Positions 9,546 through 21,525 are shown, counted from the stretch's first letter. The stretch is 64,000 nucleotides of DNA from Meghimatium bilineatum (GCA_034231615.1 CM067322.1:57230828-57294827); one strand, 5' to 3'. The notes: generated by a model not told the origin, from the letters alone. Program-made: numbers and translations.

Positions 9546-10400
9546 ATCCGTTTCCAGCATTATCTAAATTTCACATTGTGTGTAATAACCGGCGGTAACG
9601 TAATTTTATTCATATTCTGCATTGCTGCCCTTAATCTGCTTGTTTGTTCTTTTCTTGCCTTGCGTGAAACTACTGGTCGAGAGTATCACTTGTAGTAGGA
9701 TTGTAGGCCTAAAAGTTCAATGTTTGATGTTATCTATCCATTTCTTGTTTCGGTAATGCATTCCCCTGGCACTGTAACCTGATCGTGTTTTATTATATGC
9801 TTACTTGTTTCACATGTAAAAATTGGTCAATCATTTTTGAAGAAACATCTGTTGGTATTTATTATTACTACACGTCTAATGGCGACAACAGTAGCTGACA
9901 TGCGGTTTATACTTGTTCAGGATAATACAGGAAACAGGGTTAGCGTATGTTTTCCTTAGCTGTTAGATGTAGTGATAACACATTAGTAAGTTCCGACACG
10001 TGATATTAAAATTTTCGTGCACCAAACGCCTACTCATTTCGTACTCATTGCTGTCATAAATAAAACTCCTTAACGACGTCCATTTTTTTCACTGCCATTG
10101 CAAAAACCTGAACTCACGCACTCTTTCAGTGCTTGGAATGCTATGAGATCTGATTGATGGGATCTGTCGTTAGGGAAGTTAGACAAGTCGCAAATGAAAA
10201 CAAAATGCCAAGAATACAGCACGATGTAGAAACACTTACTTTACCAAAAAATAAGTGACGCTTTTGAAAACATTTCAAACTGTAACTGTGGCACAGTGTT
10301 GCCAGATTTAAATTCTCATAAAAGGCCAAATTGTACTATAAAAGAGTCAGGGAAAAGCCAATCAAAATTGAACACTATTTTTCTTACTCGATGGCATTAT
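9546..10400. other. Interval without recognised genes
   Basis: No conserved coding frame, RNA or repeat partner seen. The short minus-strand frame at 10141-10329 lacks recognisable motifs. Confidence 0.4.
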
Positions 10401-10402
10401 TA

Positions 10403-10760
10403 GGAACTGTCCATGAATTACGTCAACAATGGGGAGGTCTGAAAACGTTTGACAGTTGTTTACAAAGGGAGAGAAGGGGTTTGACAACAAAAGTTAGCAA
10501 CAACAATGCTGTTTTTATACACTAATTAAATTGTTTGAATTCCAAACATTTTTCCGAAAATCATAAAAAACTTACGTAGTTTTTTTTAGAACTTTTTTCT
10601 GCAAAACATTTTTTTTTTAAATAAGGGATGGGGGGGGGCGGTTAGATATAATTAAGCAAGGAGTGGGTCCTTGAATTCTTGACAGTTATTGACAGGAGAG
10701 GAGGGCTCAAAAATTTGCAAAAAATTGTTATAGTAATTTATGAACATCACTTTCCGGTTT
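10403..10760 (+). mobile_element. TIR element family P copy
   Basis: The left end GAACTGTCCATGAATTACGT-CAACAA pairs with the right-end inverse GATGTTCATAAATTACTATAACAA. The inside has a G-run near 10630, TATAATTAAGCAAGG, and CTTGACAGTTATTGACAGG, in the same order as 39370-39705. No transposase. Confidence 0.65.
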
Positions 10761-10924
10761 TATTGATTTTGCTTGATCATTATGTACATGACACATTGCC
10801 AGTTTATATCTCCGTTTAAGCATATATCTTTTGATAGTTTTCATTGTGTATTTTAAGATTTTCTATGTTAGATGTTGCTAATTAGAATAGTGTAATAAAA
10901 CGCATCAAAATATCCATCTATAAA

Positions 10925-12325
10925 CACAAGACCCGTCAGAGTCGCAGGTGTACAACATTGGATGCATCAACCCACATAACCCTACAGCGATTTCTGTTTT
11001 CAAAGTTTGCTGACTGGTGAGGAAAAATCGTATCCTGTCCAATACTTGATGGTGTCTGTCCGCCTTTTTTTTTGTTGGTGTGTCGCCCTTCTTCCATCTT
11101 CGACCTTTCTATGTAGTTTTTTTGACAAGGAATTATGTCTGCAAATGTGTTAAACCATGCTAGTTTTTGTCGTTTCACTACTGAAAGTTATGGTTCTTGT
11201 GGATCTGTACACATCTCTAGTGTATTTCATACATACAAATTTATATTAGATTTATAGGTGATTCGTGAAAATCGTCTGTAACTTTTGTATTCCAAGGACT
11301 GTAATCGTCTCTCCATATCTGCAGTGAGTTTCCAAATACCACAACCATATAACACAATAGAAATCACTAGTGAGCTATAAAGTGTAATTATAAAAACTAT
11401 GGCGGTGACCAAGGCATTTGAGTGGCTTCGCACACAGAAAGTAACGCAGGTCTGCATCTTGAGTGACTCTATGAGTATGATTAAGAAGGTACAAGTGGGT
11501 CTCGTTCGCGAACAGTGGATTGAGGCCTTGAGAAATGCGAGCTTGAAAGCGGTTACATTTATTTTCGTGCCGGGACATGTGGGCGTTCGAGGCAATGAAA
11601 GAGCGGATCAACTGGCATCGTGTGCGATTGTGGCAAAGGGCGATGGGGGAATGGATCGCGCTGTCGTTTTGAACTCCTTAAGAGATATAACACGCGAGAG
11701 TGAGACTAATGTGGATGATGATTCCTTTTCAATGGCTAGGATTAAAGATCAGGGATTGAAATGCGGTGTTGCTAGAGGTGAACATTTTGGAGGGCGCTGA
11801 AGAATGATGGTCAACCAGCATAGGACCGGTACTGTCAGCAGAAGTGTGATGGCGGATACACTCAAGGAGAGATCGGAGCAACTATGGATGTGTCCAGTTT
11901 GCAGTGATGATGATCCGACGACTAACTAACTAACTAAAGTGTAATTTTCACTTTAACTGATGTTGCTTTTCCAAATTATGTTTAGTCTTGCATAGAAACT
12001 AAAACCATCGCTAGTCTTATCTTTAACTCTGCTTTGCATTTTCCACCACTGCATATGCTGGATCCGGGGTATTTGAAAGAATTAAGTTCTTCAAGATATA
12101 CCCATTCATCATGATATTGGTTCGTGCTTCTGTGTCTCTGCTGTTAACCAAGATCTTGTTCTATTCGGTGTTGATTTCCATTCCATACTTGCTAGTAAAT
12201 TATGTCAACTTTTCTGTTAGCTTTTCTTATTCTGATCCACCTATAATATCAATAGCACCAGCTAAACGTAAATTGCAAATGCGAATCGGAGCTCTCGTGT
12301 GTTATATCGAATCAATTTATTTTCA
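10925..12325 (-). mobile_element. LINE RT fragment, interrupted by another LINE
   Basis: The minus strand from 12325 to 11935 reads PIRICNLRLAGAIDIIGGSE. The RT catalytic box (normally FADD) is degraded to LAGA. KYGMEINTE and KILVNSRDTEARTNIMMNGY follow. From 11389 to 10925 it continues with SSLVISIVLYGCGIW, KLTADMERRLQSLE, VVKRQKLAWF and KMEEGRHTNKKKGG. The two halves are contiguous in family members, so 11390-11934 is a later insertion. Stops and frameshifts make it inactive. Confidence 0.88.
11390..11934 (+). mobile_element. 5'-truncated LINE RNase H end with 12-bp target duplication
   Basis: The + strand encodes the RNase H domain of a different LINE: VTKAFEWLRTQKVTQVCILS with the DSMSM catalytic motif, then FVPGHVGVRGNERADQLA, LNSLRDI, and SMARIKDQGLKCGVARGEHF. 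A single TGA at 11798-11800 interrupts it. The same frame resumes as RMMVNQHRTGTVSRSVM and LKERSEQLWMCPVCSDDDP, stopping at 11927-11929. The 3' end is a short TAAC-type tail. TAAAGTGTAATT flanks it at 11378-11389 and 11935-11946, a target-site duplication. Confidence 0.9.
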
Positions 12326-13315
12326 CTGATTAACTATACACACAAAAAAGCTTAAAGTGAACTGAAGTCCTTATTTGTTTTTTTTTTAAAATAGTCGGTT
12401 AGATGTTACTGTTATGCAAATAATTTTTTAAAAGCTTAGAATATGTCAAGCAAGACAAATCAATTCTCTGAGGCCAACCAAACTTGGAAAAAAATATTGT
12501 AAAAATGTTACCTTTAAAAAACTAATATGGCAGCCCCGCTATGGTAATCTTATTAAAATGAAATTGTCTACATAATGATTTCAGTGCCAATACTTCAGTA
12601 AATAATCATTCTCGTCTGTGGCTGTTGAAGTAAAAGTTTGGAAGCTGTCATTACGCAAAACGTACAAAAGATAAATGAAATAAGAAAACCAGCCATCTGT
12701 GTTTTGTCTGTGCAATTTCTATTAACGAAAAGTTCACTTGTCAAAATATCCAGACGTAAGGTATTATTTTTAATGTCACGGAATAACGAAAAAACAAACT
12801 GTGCTTATTCTGTACAAACAGCAGACTAACAATCATTTTTTGTTGTTTCTGTTCAGATCAGTTGTTTCTGTAGAGAAATATCAGTTCTATTCGTTTCAAA
12901 GTTCAGTAAATTGTCCGCACACACATTTTAAACGCATTATACTGAAGGGTCAGAGAGCGTTATGGCACGACCGTCTCGGCTTACATATGGCCTATTGGCT
13001 AATAGAGGTAATCAAGTTTTTAAAAATGTCTCATTTGATTATTCTCTTGTATTTCATTGACTATCAAAGTATAATCATAGTGACCAATGAAAATCACGGA
13101 AATAGTCAAATGAGTCATTAAGAAGGCGTGTGTTTCCGTTAGCTAGTAGGTCTTATATAGTAGACGGCAACTGTTATTATCCAAGCCGCAGATACTGGGA
13201 TGGTAGGGGTGGTTGTGGGGTAACACCCTTCTATTAGCCAATGTGCTTTTACTTATTACAACTAGCAATAGAAATAGGTAGTTAATCCCTCCCACCCATT
13301 TAGTGGTTGTTATCT

Positions 13316-13318
<3 letters not shown>
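12326..13318. other. Interval without recognised genes
   Basis: AT-rich, with poly-T and poly-A stretches. No conserved protein identified in the open frames at 12638-13121. An 11-base inverted pair surrounds 13005-13105 (AATCAAGTTTTTAAAAATG and CATTAAGAAGG contexts) but is not convincing as an element. Confidence 0.4.

Positions 13319-13350
<32 letters not shown>
13319..13350. repeat. Poly-A tract (32 A)
   Basis: An uninterrupted adenine run lies directly 5' of the 54-bp minisatellite. It could be the tail of a processed retrocopy ending here, but no parent transcript was recognised upstream. Confidence 0.85.
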
Positions 13351-13353
<3 letters not shown>

Positions 13354-13375
13354 ACCAAAAGTTATTTGACAAGCT

Positions 13376-13815
13376 TATCTTGGATTTTAAATGGTGTGTT
13401 GTATGTAGTAGAGGAGAATCTTACCGGCTTGTCTTGGATTTTAAATGGTGTGTTGTATGTAGTAGAGGAGAATCTTACCGGCTTGTCTTGGATTTTAAAT
13501 GGTGTGTTGTATGTAGTAGAGGAGAATCTTACCGGCTTGTCTTGGATTTTAAATGGTGTGTTGTATGTAGTAGAGGAGAATCTTACCGGCTTGTCTTGGA
13601 TTTTAAATGGTGTGTTGTATGTAGTATAGGAGAATCTTACTGGCATATCGTGGACTTTAAATGATGTTACTGTATGTAAAACAGCTATTCAATCCCCACC
13701 CTGCAACTCCTTAACGGGAAAAATGCAGTATTGACAGTTGACTGTATGTCGTAGAGGAGAATCTTACTGGTTTGTCTTGGAATTTAAATTGTGTGCCGTA
13801 TGTAGTAGAGGAAAA
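13376..13815. repeat. Minisatellite, 54-bp unit, about 8 copies
   Basis: Near-identical units start at 13380, 13434, 13488, 13542 and 13596, with a diverged one at 13650. After a 70-base gap two more follow (13743 and 13798, 55 bases apart). Core words are TTGGATTTTAAATGGTGTGT and GTAGAGGAGAATCTTACC. Because 54 is divisible by three, three frames stay open and mimic 18-residue protein repeats. These are not taken as genes. Confidence 0.93.
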
Positions 13816-13832
13816 TCGCCTGTGTTTTGCAG

Positions 13833-14050
13833 AGCCCGAAAGGGAGCAAGGAACAGCAACACTGCTACCTTCCAGGCATGTCATAAGAGGCAACTAGTGA
13901 AAATTGGTCCATGGACTAGGCTCCCCAATCTCAGAAGCCATGCTGAAGTCGGATGTGTCAGACCAAAAGGCGCAGATATTGGAGCTAAATTCTACGTCAT
14001 GCGACAATGCATTCTATTTTACTATATTCCGCAAAATACAGAAGTTTCAT
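13833..14050 (+). mobile_element. SINE-like family A copy
   Basis: Begins GAGCCCGAAAGGGAGCAAGG, then AACAGCAACACTG, CATGTCATAAGAGGCAACTA, CCATGCTGAAGTCGGATG and TGTCAGACCAAAAGGCGCAG. The 3' portion is diverged. It follows the last 54-bp minisatellite unit almost without a gap. Confidence 0.8.
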
Positions 14051-14070
14051 ATAAGTAGAATAGAGCATGC

Positions 14071-14073
<3 letters not shown>

Positions 14074-14104
<31 letters not shown>
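14074..14104. repeat. (TA)n microsatellite
   Basis: About 15 TA units following the family-A copy. Confidence 0.95.
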
Positions 14105-14106
<2 letters not shown>

Positions 14107-14204
14107 TACACTTTAAGAAATGTCCGGCGTTGCCCGAGCGAGAATAAAACCAAAAAAAAAAGAATTACGAAATTTTACTAATAAATTATGGATCGTTCAG
14201 AAAA

Positions 14205-14330
14205 CAATGGACCACTACTAAACGTATTCATATTGCATAGAAAATTTCTACACCCAAAAATGCTAGGTTCATGGCTACGTCCTGAGTAGTAGGATATTCC
14301 ACCAATTTGTTAGAGCTACATACAAATGTA
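14205..14330 (+). mobile_element. tRNA-derived SINE family E, body only
   Basis: Has AGAAAACAATGGACCACTAC, TAAACGTATTCATATTGC, GGCTACGTCCTGAGTAGTAGG and ATTCCACCAAT, the same order as the minus strand of 22808-22992. The tRNA-like head with the A and B boxes is missing, as expected of a 5' truncation. Confidence 0.65.
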
Positions 14331-14795
14331 GAAACCCATCGAGATACGGAAAGATATGGCTGCAATGGAAGCTTATGAAAGAAAAGAAATAATTAACAAA
14401 GACCACCCAAATAAGACCATCCTAGAAAAGCAGAAAAAAAGAAATATGTAGATAATAAACGTTTTTTCCCCAGAAGAAATCCATATGTGAAAATAAATTT
14501 ACTAGCGTCAAAATAATTGACTAAAAAACTCATCAGTATTCAAATTCTCCTCAGGCGTAGCGGATGTCACTTCTCAGACACTAGTGTTTGTATTTGTGTG
14601 GTGCAAAAATAAAGTGCCTAGCACAGAACATTGCCATTTTCTCTGCAAGAAACAATTACTGTTAATAATTATTCTGAGCATAGGGAACCACAAGTACCAA
14701 GGCCTCAGTAAGGAGGGGGTTTTACCTATTAATAAAACCTTTACTCCATTTCGTGTTACTTTCCTCATTTTAATGAGAAATTTGTGAATTTTTTT

Positions 14796-15019
14796 GCGAG
14801 AAACGTTAAGCATAGGGATTTACCCACCTTCTGCGAAAAACGTTAAAGCGAAAGGTTTTACCCACCTTCTACGAGAAACGTTAAGCCTAGGGGTTTTACC
14901 CACCTTCTGCGAGAAACGTTAAGCCAAGGGTTTTACCCACCTTCTGCGAGAAACGTTACGGCAAGGGTTTTACCCACCTTCTGCGAGAAACGTTAAGCCA
15001 AGGGTTTTACCCACCTTTT
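14796..15019. repeat. Minisatellite, 37-38-bp unit, about 6 copies
   Basis: GCGAGAAACGTTAAG begins units at 14796, 14833, 14871, 14909, 14946 and 14983, followed by GGTTTTACCCACCTTCT. The alternating 37/38 length comes from indels in the G-run. Confidence 0.93.
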
Positions 15020-16318
15020 GGCTACATACTAAAAAATCTTGTTCTGATTTGCTAAGTTTGAGCTCCCCCCCCCCCCCCTTATCTGCGGTCTTCTGAAAAA
15101 ATTTTACGGGTAACATCTTATTTCATCAACCTCCCATTTCTATACCTAAAAAGATATAGCACACTTCATAACGCACACAATCGACAGTTGATTTTTTAGA
15201 ACGATATCATACTCGAACGATTAATTATTTACACATGCAAGTTAACATGCCAACTTGGCAACCTTTGGCATTTATCAAAGATCACTTCCCCATGTCAATT
15301 GTGCTACATTTTTTTTTTTACTAATCATCCTTCGTTACAAGTGACAAGTAGAGAGAAATAGAATTGAGAACTACTAATTACAAAATAGAGCTGTCAAACA
15401 TTCTATATTGATGCACAATGATTTGTGCATTTCTATAAATGAGATATACGAAGGCAGAACGATTAATAAGACATTATGAAGATGGAGGTCATGACGTTTT
15501 TAATGATAGAAGAGCAAATGTCTATTCTGAAGTTATGTCAGTTCAGGCAAACATTGCCCGGGGAAATCAGCATACACATCGTCTGAGTCCAGTGTTGATA
15601 CTCAACAAGTGACGCTGCATGTTCCTTACCAGTTATTGATCACGACCTTCCAGTCCCACAGAAGTGAGTGACGTGTACAAATAAGGAGGCATGATTGAAA
15701 AAAATTAAATTTTCTTATCTCAAATTCCCTCCTTCCCCCATGTTTTATCTTTTAATGCGCATATGTGTTTCTTTTTTGGTCTTGTACGGAATGCAGAGCT
15801 AGAACAAATGATGAAAACACGAGTTTCTAAGTCATTCTAAATATATTTACCTGACAGAAGATAGAAAGACCCGCAATTGGTAACTAGAAATCTGAACCAA
15901 ATTCTTCCAGGTGGCCTGTCAGAAGGGACGAACATTTCCAACTAGTTACATTCAAGGTCTGCGGAAAGTACCAGTGACGATCCCCTGTCCCTCCCCCCAA
16001 TCAGGCACTGAAGTGTGCCTGACGAAATACAGATTTGGAAGGTAATCTGCTATCTAAAACGTTTTCATTAAAGATGAAGAAAGTAGTCGCCGACAAAAAG
16101 TGTACGCTTTCAATAACTTGTGTATGTCAAAATAGGTAGCACTTTGAAAAAAGTGAAGTCTCATCTCAGAGGCAGGGCATAATTTTCTCAGATCTGTAAG
16201 CAATAATAAGGAATCCAACACCAATGCTGACTGTATCCAGAGACATCTAGTGTGTGCATAAATCTCTATATGTCTTTGCCTTTTTGCATCTTGTTATTTT
16301 TACTTATAGTAAACGCAT
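15020..16318. other. Interval without recognised genes
   Basis: A C-run near 15065 and several short AT-rich palindromes are present. No conserved protein, tRNA or repeat partner was recognised. Confidence 0.4.
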
Positions 16319-17425
16319 GCTGGGGTGCAAAGGGTCTCGCATTGCTCTCGTGCGAATCCTTGGTTAGCAGATAAACAAGATCCTAAAAGTACCACCTCGT
16401 GGTGCACCCTGGAAACAGAAATACAGCTGGTCTTGTTGTATTCCTGGCTAACACTTTCAGGCTCCTGTCCGTGGATGCTGTAGATAGAATGAGAATTGCC
16501 CGCAGAGAGAGACAATAAATATATTCGACATCTCTACACCATTACATCAAATATATGCATGTCATCCGAGCATTCCGACTTGGTCTGCTTAAAAAATAAG
16601 AAACATTGGAGGGGTGACCAATGTCAATGTCCCTAAGATACGGTGATCTTACAAGCACACACCGAATCTGGAAAAGGTAACACACGTTAGAGGGTAGCGT
16701 AGTGTATGTGAGTCGATTCAGTGGCAACGGAACTACAATGGTCCAACACGAGACCGACTGGTCTAAGTGCTGTTCATGCTCGAGAACATACAGAAGCCTA
16801 CATGTCAATTACAACTAGCTCCATTCAAAGTAGGAGTCATGACTCAGGCATTAGATACGCCAACTTGAAAATGCACTCCTGGGTATGGAAGAAACCTTTG
16901 AATACAACTCCCCATTGAACACAGGACAAGCATCGAACAAATGTCGGGGAGCACATTGTTAACATTTCTGACCGAAGCAGTGTTGAGACTCGGAATCTGA
17001 ACACTGGGAGCAGCGTAGAGAGGGGCGCAAGTCTCTAACGACACTGCAAACATAGCCTTACTCGACTGCCGGCCGTTGCCCAACACGGCTCATACAGAAA
17101 GAATTGGGTTCAGTGCCCAAGTGCCCACTGCGAAACTCCTCGTCTGATGTTCGTATTTTACCTATCCCTTGGGTAATATATGCAATGGCGAAAAGTCAAA
17201 ATACACAAAGCGCTCCTGTCGATGCAATGGAAGGCCATCTCAGGCGCACGAGACGAGTGCGTGAGAAATGAACAGGTCAAATCCCAGACACCCGACGTGT
17301 TTGGCAAAGCAGCACTTCGTCTAGGAAGGTATATCAACCCTGAGTCTAATTCGACCGTCGCCGTTGTCCAAGACAGCTCATACGAACGAAATTAGGTCTG
17401 GGACCTAGGGGCACTTGATTCTCTT
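16319..17425 (+). mobile_element. Long non-coding element family L, copy 1
   Basis: Starts GGGGTGCAAAGGGTCTCGCA, then TTGCTCTCGTGCGAATCC, GTGCACCCTGGAAACAGAAA, ATTGGAGGGGTGACCA, and repeated GGGTTCAGTGCCC-like words near 17110 and 17395. The same order occurs at 56166 and, inverted, 25645. No open frame is shared among the copies, so it looks like a non-autonomous element. Its 3' end is uncertain; the family-C terminal sequence was not clearly found here. Confidence 0.6.
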
Positions 17426-18175
17426 GATTCTTGATTAGAAAACTGGACTGACAGTTCGTGGGGCATTCCCATAAGTATTCCGCCCTCTCTTCCAGCAGCC
17501 ATTAGACTCGATGGTGTTTCGAGTCCAATGCCGCCAAAAAAGACGTCGACATCAGGGCACAACTCTGGCCCTTGCGACAGGTTTCTTTGTTATTCCGCCC
17601 ACCCACGCCGTGCCCGTAACTAGTTGAAGCACAACGTCGGCCTGTCGGAACAACATGGTAACTGTTATCGAAGGTTGCGACTACGGCCGGGATTGTATAG
17701 ATGACGTGCCATGAAGCTTCTATAAGAAGATAACCTCAATATAAAGGCGTGTTATCTACTATGGTTTTCTGTTGCATGGTTGGTTTGCCAAGTGAGCGAT
17801 TGGTGAGACCCTCAGACACCTAGGGACACAAACTGTGGTAATGGAATGGTCTTCCTACACGAGGAACAGCTCGGTGCAGAGGATAGACAAACAATGTGTA
17901 ACCCAAATGAACTATCAACTCGCTTCGTCACGTCTCGTGTGTCCCCCTTGAGTAGAAGGTTTCTCCACTAGGCACTGCACCAAGCCGAAAGGCGAAGTCA
18001 CCTGGGTATGAAAGACAGCTCAGAAACCTCCTCATTACACATACGAAGTAAGAGCTAAACTCTCGTAATCCTTGGGGTTCTCAAACAAACAATCAACAAA
18101 CATGTACGCATGCTATTAACATTCTGTAGATTTTCAAAAATCACTCCTAGCTCGAGCAGAATCATATAGACAAAT
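17426..18175. other. Interval without recognised genes, higher GC
   Basis: Less AT-rich than its surroundings. It could include more of the L element (AAGCCGAAAGGCGAAG near 17977 resembles the shared core), but the match is too weak to assign. Confidence 0.35.
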
Positions 18176-18177
18176 GC

Positions 18178-18470
18178 CCGTGTGTTGTCGGGCCCAAAAG
18201 GGGAGCAAAGAATAGCAACACTGTTTATCTTCCACGCATGTCGTAAAAGGCGACTAAGGAGGTTATGGGATGGAGTAGGCTGTCCCATCCCATATAGGGT
18301 CAGTGACCCAAAGCCATGCTGAAGTCGGATATGTCAGGCCGAAAGGCGCAGATATCGCAGAAATGATGTAAACCATGACACAACGCATTCTGTTCTCCGG
18401 ACTATATCCTGCTAATCTGCAGGAGTTTGAGAACGAACGCATAGAAGAAGAATATAGAAGAAGAATATAG
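18178..18470 (+). mobile_element. SINE-like family A, near full length
   Basis: The most complete A copy. It has GGGCCCAAAAGGGGAGCAAA, GAATAGCAACACTG, CATGTCGTAAAAGGCGACTA, GTAGGCTGTCCCATCCC, GGGTCAGTGACCC, GCCATGCTGAAGTCGGATAT, AGGCCGAAAGGCGCAGATAT, TAAACCATGACACAACGC, CCGGACTATATCCTGC and CAGGAGTTTGAGAACGAACG. An irregular (AGAAGAAT)-type tail follows. The minus-strand frame 18055-18288 is this repeat read backward. Confidence 0.85.
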
Positions 18471-18589
18471 AGAAATATTACAATTTAATCAAGAAGATGC
18501 CTCAGTATATTTTAGAAATTAATGACACCAAAAAATGTAATGATCGACAAATATTTCACAATACATTTGTTTCTATCTGTGGAAGGTAG

Positions 18590-18690
18590 ATTGTATACAT
18601 GAAAAGAACGTCATAATTGTTTACAAAATAATGTCTTCAAATTAAGAGTGACCCGCCCCTGAGTAACTAGTTTCAGAAATTCTTACAACT
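18590..18690. repeat. Dispersed repeat H, copy 1
   Basis: CATAATTGTTTACAAAAT, TCTTCAAATTAAGAGTGA and CGCCCCTGAGTAACTAG recur with few changes at 24025-24105, at the 3' edge of the large LINE. It may be that LINE's 3' UTR or an independent repeat. Confidence 0.55.
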
Positions 18691-18984
18691 CTTCTTTAGC
18701 TGAGCGTGTCATCTTTTCAGGTTGGAAGAAATCTCAATAAATGCATTAATTACATGCGCACTGTACGTGGCCGAAGTTACCTACAAAATAGATAACTGGT
18801 CTTATAAAGAAACGCTTTTTAATTTCTTATTTTGTTTCTCACGAGTTATTGCGGAAATAATGGTCACATAGCCTATTAACGGCTAGTCAGTTAGAACGGC
18901 TGGTCGTTACTAGTAGAATTGTTGTTTTCCTTTAATGGAGAGTTTGTTTTAAAACCACAGTATGATGTAGACCTTATTTGAAAT

Positions 18985-19145
18985 TAAAGATAAGGGGCGA
19001 CGAGCAAGAGATAAACGGAGATAAAATTAGGGGGAAACATCATGAGATGGACAATATATTAGGGTGCAACAAAAAAGGCAAGAGATAGACAGGTCAGCAA
19101 CCAACTTTAGATGCGGAGAAGGCACTTGAGGATGACTCCTACTTC
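18985..19145 (+). mobile_element. RTE-type LINE 3' end, decayed
   Basis: In mixed frames, GATGGACA, GTGCAACA, CAAGAGATAGACAGG and ATGCGGAGAAGGCACTTGA correspond to the last codons (RWTG... AECT... RCGDGT) of the element better preserved at 31985-32300. Very decayed. Confidence 0.5.
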
Positions 19146-19639
19146 TCTGCTCCTAGTTTAATCCAAGAAAAAAAAATGGTACAAAACATAAACATTGGCT
19201 AATTGCTATCAACAAAGAAATTTATAATTTGTTGATTTGTCTATGTGTAACTGGATAACAAATTCCAGCAGGAAGGGAAAAAATCCGTTGTCCTACCAGA
19301 TTAGACGGTCGGCCGGAAAAGTTTAATCCGAATAAGTGGATCGTCATGAAACTATTCTGGGACTGAGGATTAACAAAAGTGTGATGTGGGAATGCAGAAT
19401 ATTTTTTCTGTTGGGTTTTTAATTTAGAGGCAAGGCGGTGATTCCCATTTCCTCGATTGTTTCCCTTTCTTCACACATAAATTTTATGCGGAATCAAATA
19501 GTGACCGTGGTCTCTTCTGCTGTAAAGTCAGAGTTCTGACTAAGGCAGCCTGCAAACTACATTTATGTTGCATATAGTTATATACAATATCTCTCCTTAA
19601 TATGAAAACGTGTTTTATATTTCTTTTTCTTCTTTGGCG

Positions 19640-19845
19640 TTCTGCAGATCAGTAGCATTTTTTCTTGGCTGCGATATCTGCGCCTTTCGGTCTCACACGT
19701 CCGGATTCAGCATGGCTTCTGGGTCACGACCCTCTATGAGTTGGAACAGTCAATAATACCTCTAAAACTTCCTCAGTCGCCTTTTACAACATGCATTTCA
19801 GGTAACAGTCACTGTTCCCTACCCCACTTTCGGACTCCTGAAGCA
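19640..19845 (-). mobile_element. SINE-like family A copy, reverse
   Basis: The minus strand has GGGAACAGTGACTGTTACC, CATGTTGTAAAAGGCGACTG, AGGAAGTTTTAGAGG, GGGTCGTGACCC, GCCATGCTGAATCCGGACGT and CGAAAGGCGCAGATATCGC, then stops short of the 3' tail. Confidence 0.75.
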
Positions 19846-19914
19846 CATGAACGACTTTTTGTCTCCATTTTGTGCTTCTCTAATATGAAGCACCCATTTG
19901 TTATCTGACTTCAA

Positions 19915-20150
19915 AAGAGAAGCAAATCAAAGTAACACTGTAATATGCTATGTATGTCGTAGGAGGCGATTAAGAAGTCTTAGGGATGGAGTTGGCTGTC
20001 TCAAACTCATGCTGAAATCTGGTGTGTCAGGTCGAGAGGCACAGCCATCTCAGTCAAGCTATAAGCCATGAAAAAACACATTTGGCGATCTGGGCTACAT
20101 CTTACTAGCTGGATGGAGTTTGAGAACAACTGCAAAAGAATAATAAGATA
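19915..20150 (+). mobile_element. SINE-like family A copy
   Basis: Contains TATGTCGTAGGAGGCGATTA, GGGATGGAGTTGGCTGTC, CATGCTGAAATCTGGTGTGT, TAAGCCATGAAAAAACAC and GGAGTTTGAGAACAACTGC. The GGGTCAGTGACCC segment is deleted. Confidence 0.75.
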
Positions 20151-20196
20151 CATACTGAATTGACTCTCCACAAAGACCAACATTACATGTCGAAGA

Positions 20197-20345
20197 GCCA
20201 TGCTGAAGTCGGATGTGTCAGGCCGAAAGGCGCAGATATCGCAGCTATGCTGTAAACCATGACACGACGCATTCCGTTCTCTGGACTACATTCTCCTAAT
20301 CTGCAGGAGTTTGAGAACGAACACAGAAGAAGAAGAAGAATGTCG
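20197..20345 (+). mobile_element. SINE-like family A, 3' half with GAA tail
   Basis: A well-preserved 3' half: GCCATGCTGAAGTCGGATGT, AGGCCGAAAGGCGCAGATAT, TGTAAACCATGACACGACGC, CTCTGGACTACATTCTCC and GTTTGAGAACGAACACAG, ending in (AAG)n. Insertion immediately after the 19915 copy suggests clustering. Confidence 0.85.
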
Positions 20346-21280
20346 AAGAGCAGGTTGAAGAGCAAGAGGTGAAGGGGAAGACCAAGAGATAAGTTGCTGG
20401 ATAGCTTGGTATTATGGCATGGGGGTACATCAGTATCGAAAATAATTGACAGAAGACGGGGCAGACATGATAAACAATGCCACACGGCATGGACTAGCAG
20501 AAGACAAAGAAGAAGAAGAAGAAGAAGAACAAGAAGAAGGAGATGTAACAATTACAGTAAGTCGTGATAAAATCATTTTTTGAAAGATGACTTCCAATTT
20601 TTAAAGTTAATTTTTTAAAATGTATATACACACAAGCTCATTACTGCACGATCGTGCTTAGATGCGCAGGTTTTTTAATTATTTATTTATAATTAGTTAT
20701 TTTTGAAATCTTTCAATCTTATTTTTTTTGGCTTCGAGAGAAACGTGAAGACTTTTATACCTGGCCAACCCTTGTAGATCGACTTACCACAGACTTATAG
20801 CGTCTGTCAAACTATACCAAACGAAGATTCGTAACTGCACGACCTCTCAACGTCCCTGGGGGATGATACTAGTAAGAAAGAAAGATGCTGGCACAGTAAA
20901 CAAAATACAAACGTGGAGAAAAAAAATGATATAGCACATAAGGTATTTCATCGCGATAACTTTACCAATTTTCCAGCAGACGTAATGTTGTCTGTCATGC
21001 CTGGTCGAGATTTTGACAAACGACTTCGGCAAACCTCCAAAATAAAAAACATGGAAAATTCATTTCTGCTTGCAAAAATCCACTTTTTTCAGATGAGGAT
21101 TATAGAGGAGGGGATGGTACAGTTTTGTTGAGGTTCTTTATACACAGATATTTCTTGTAGTTCCGTTATCATGTAGTGGCTTGAAGTGGTATTTAGTGGG
21201 TACGGGGTGTTTTGTAACGAATTGATATATACAAGATAGAATGGAAGGGAGAATGACATGTCTAGAGACAAGTATTAAGC
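20346..21280. other. Interval without recognised genes
   Basis: Includes a second (GAA)n run at 20505-20540 and AT-rich sequence. Leucine-rich minus-strand frames here are translations of GAA repeats, not proteins. Confidence 0.45.
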
Positions 21281-21494
21281 GATATTTATAGCCATGAGAT
21301 ACATCAACATATATATGTACTTATATTATATAGAAATAAATAGCACGCAGAAACAGAATAATAGAAATAAACTGAAAGGTTACTAGATTAGATATCTAGA
21401 TTTAATGGATATGAAAGATGATTGGGTGGACGAACGGCCATTCAGATAGGCAGACAGATATACAAATGGAGATGCATAGAAATATAACTAAATG

Positions 21495-21525
<31 letters not shown>

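Noticed and set aside
11225-11934. Twin-priming inversion of one LINE as explanation for the 11.4 kb junction
   Set aside because: The plus and minus parts belong to different LINE families, and the 12-bp target duplication with restored continuity of the outer element shows nested insertion instead.
18055-18288. 77-codon minus-strand frame
   Set aside because: It is the antisense of a family-A SINE repeated at least nine times in the window.
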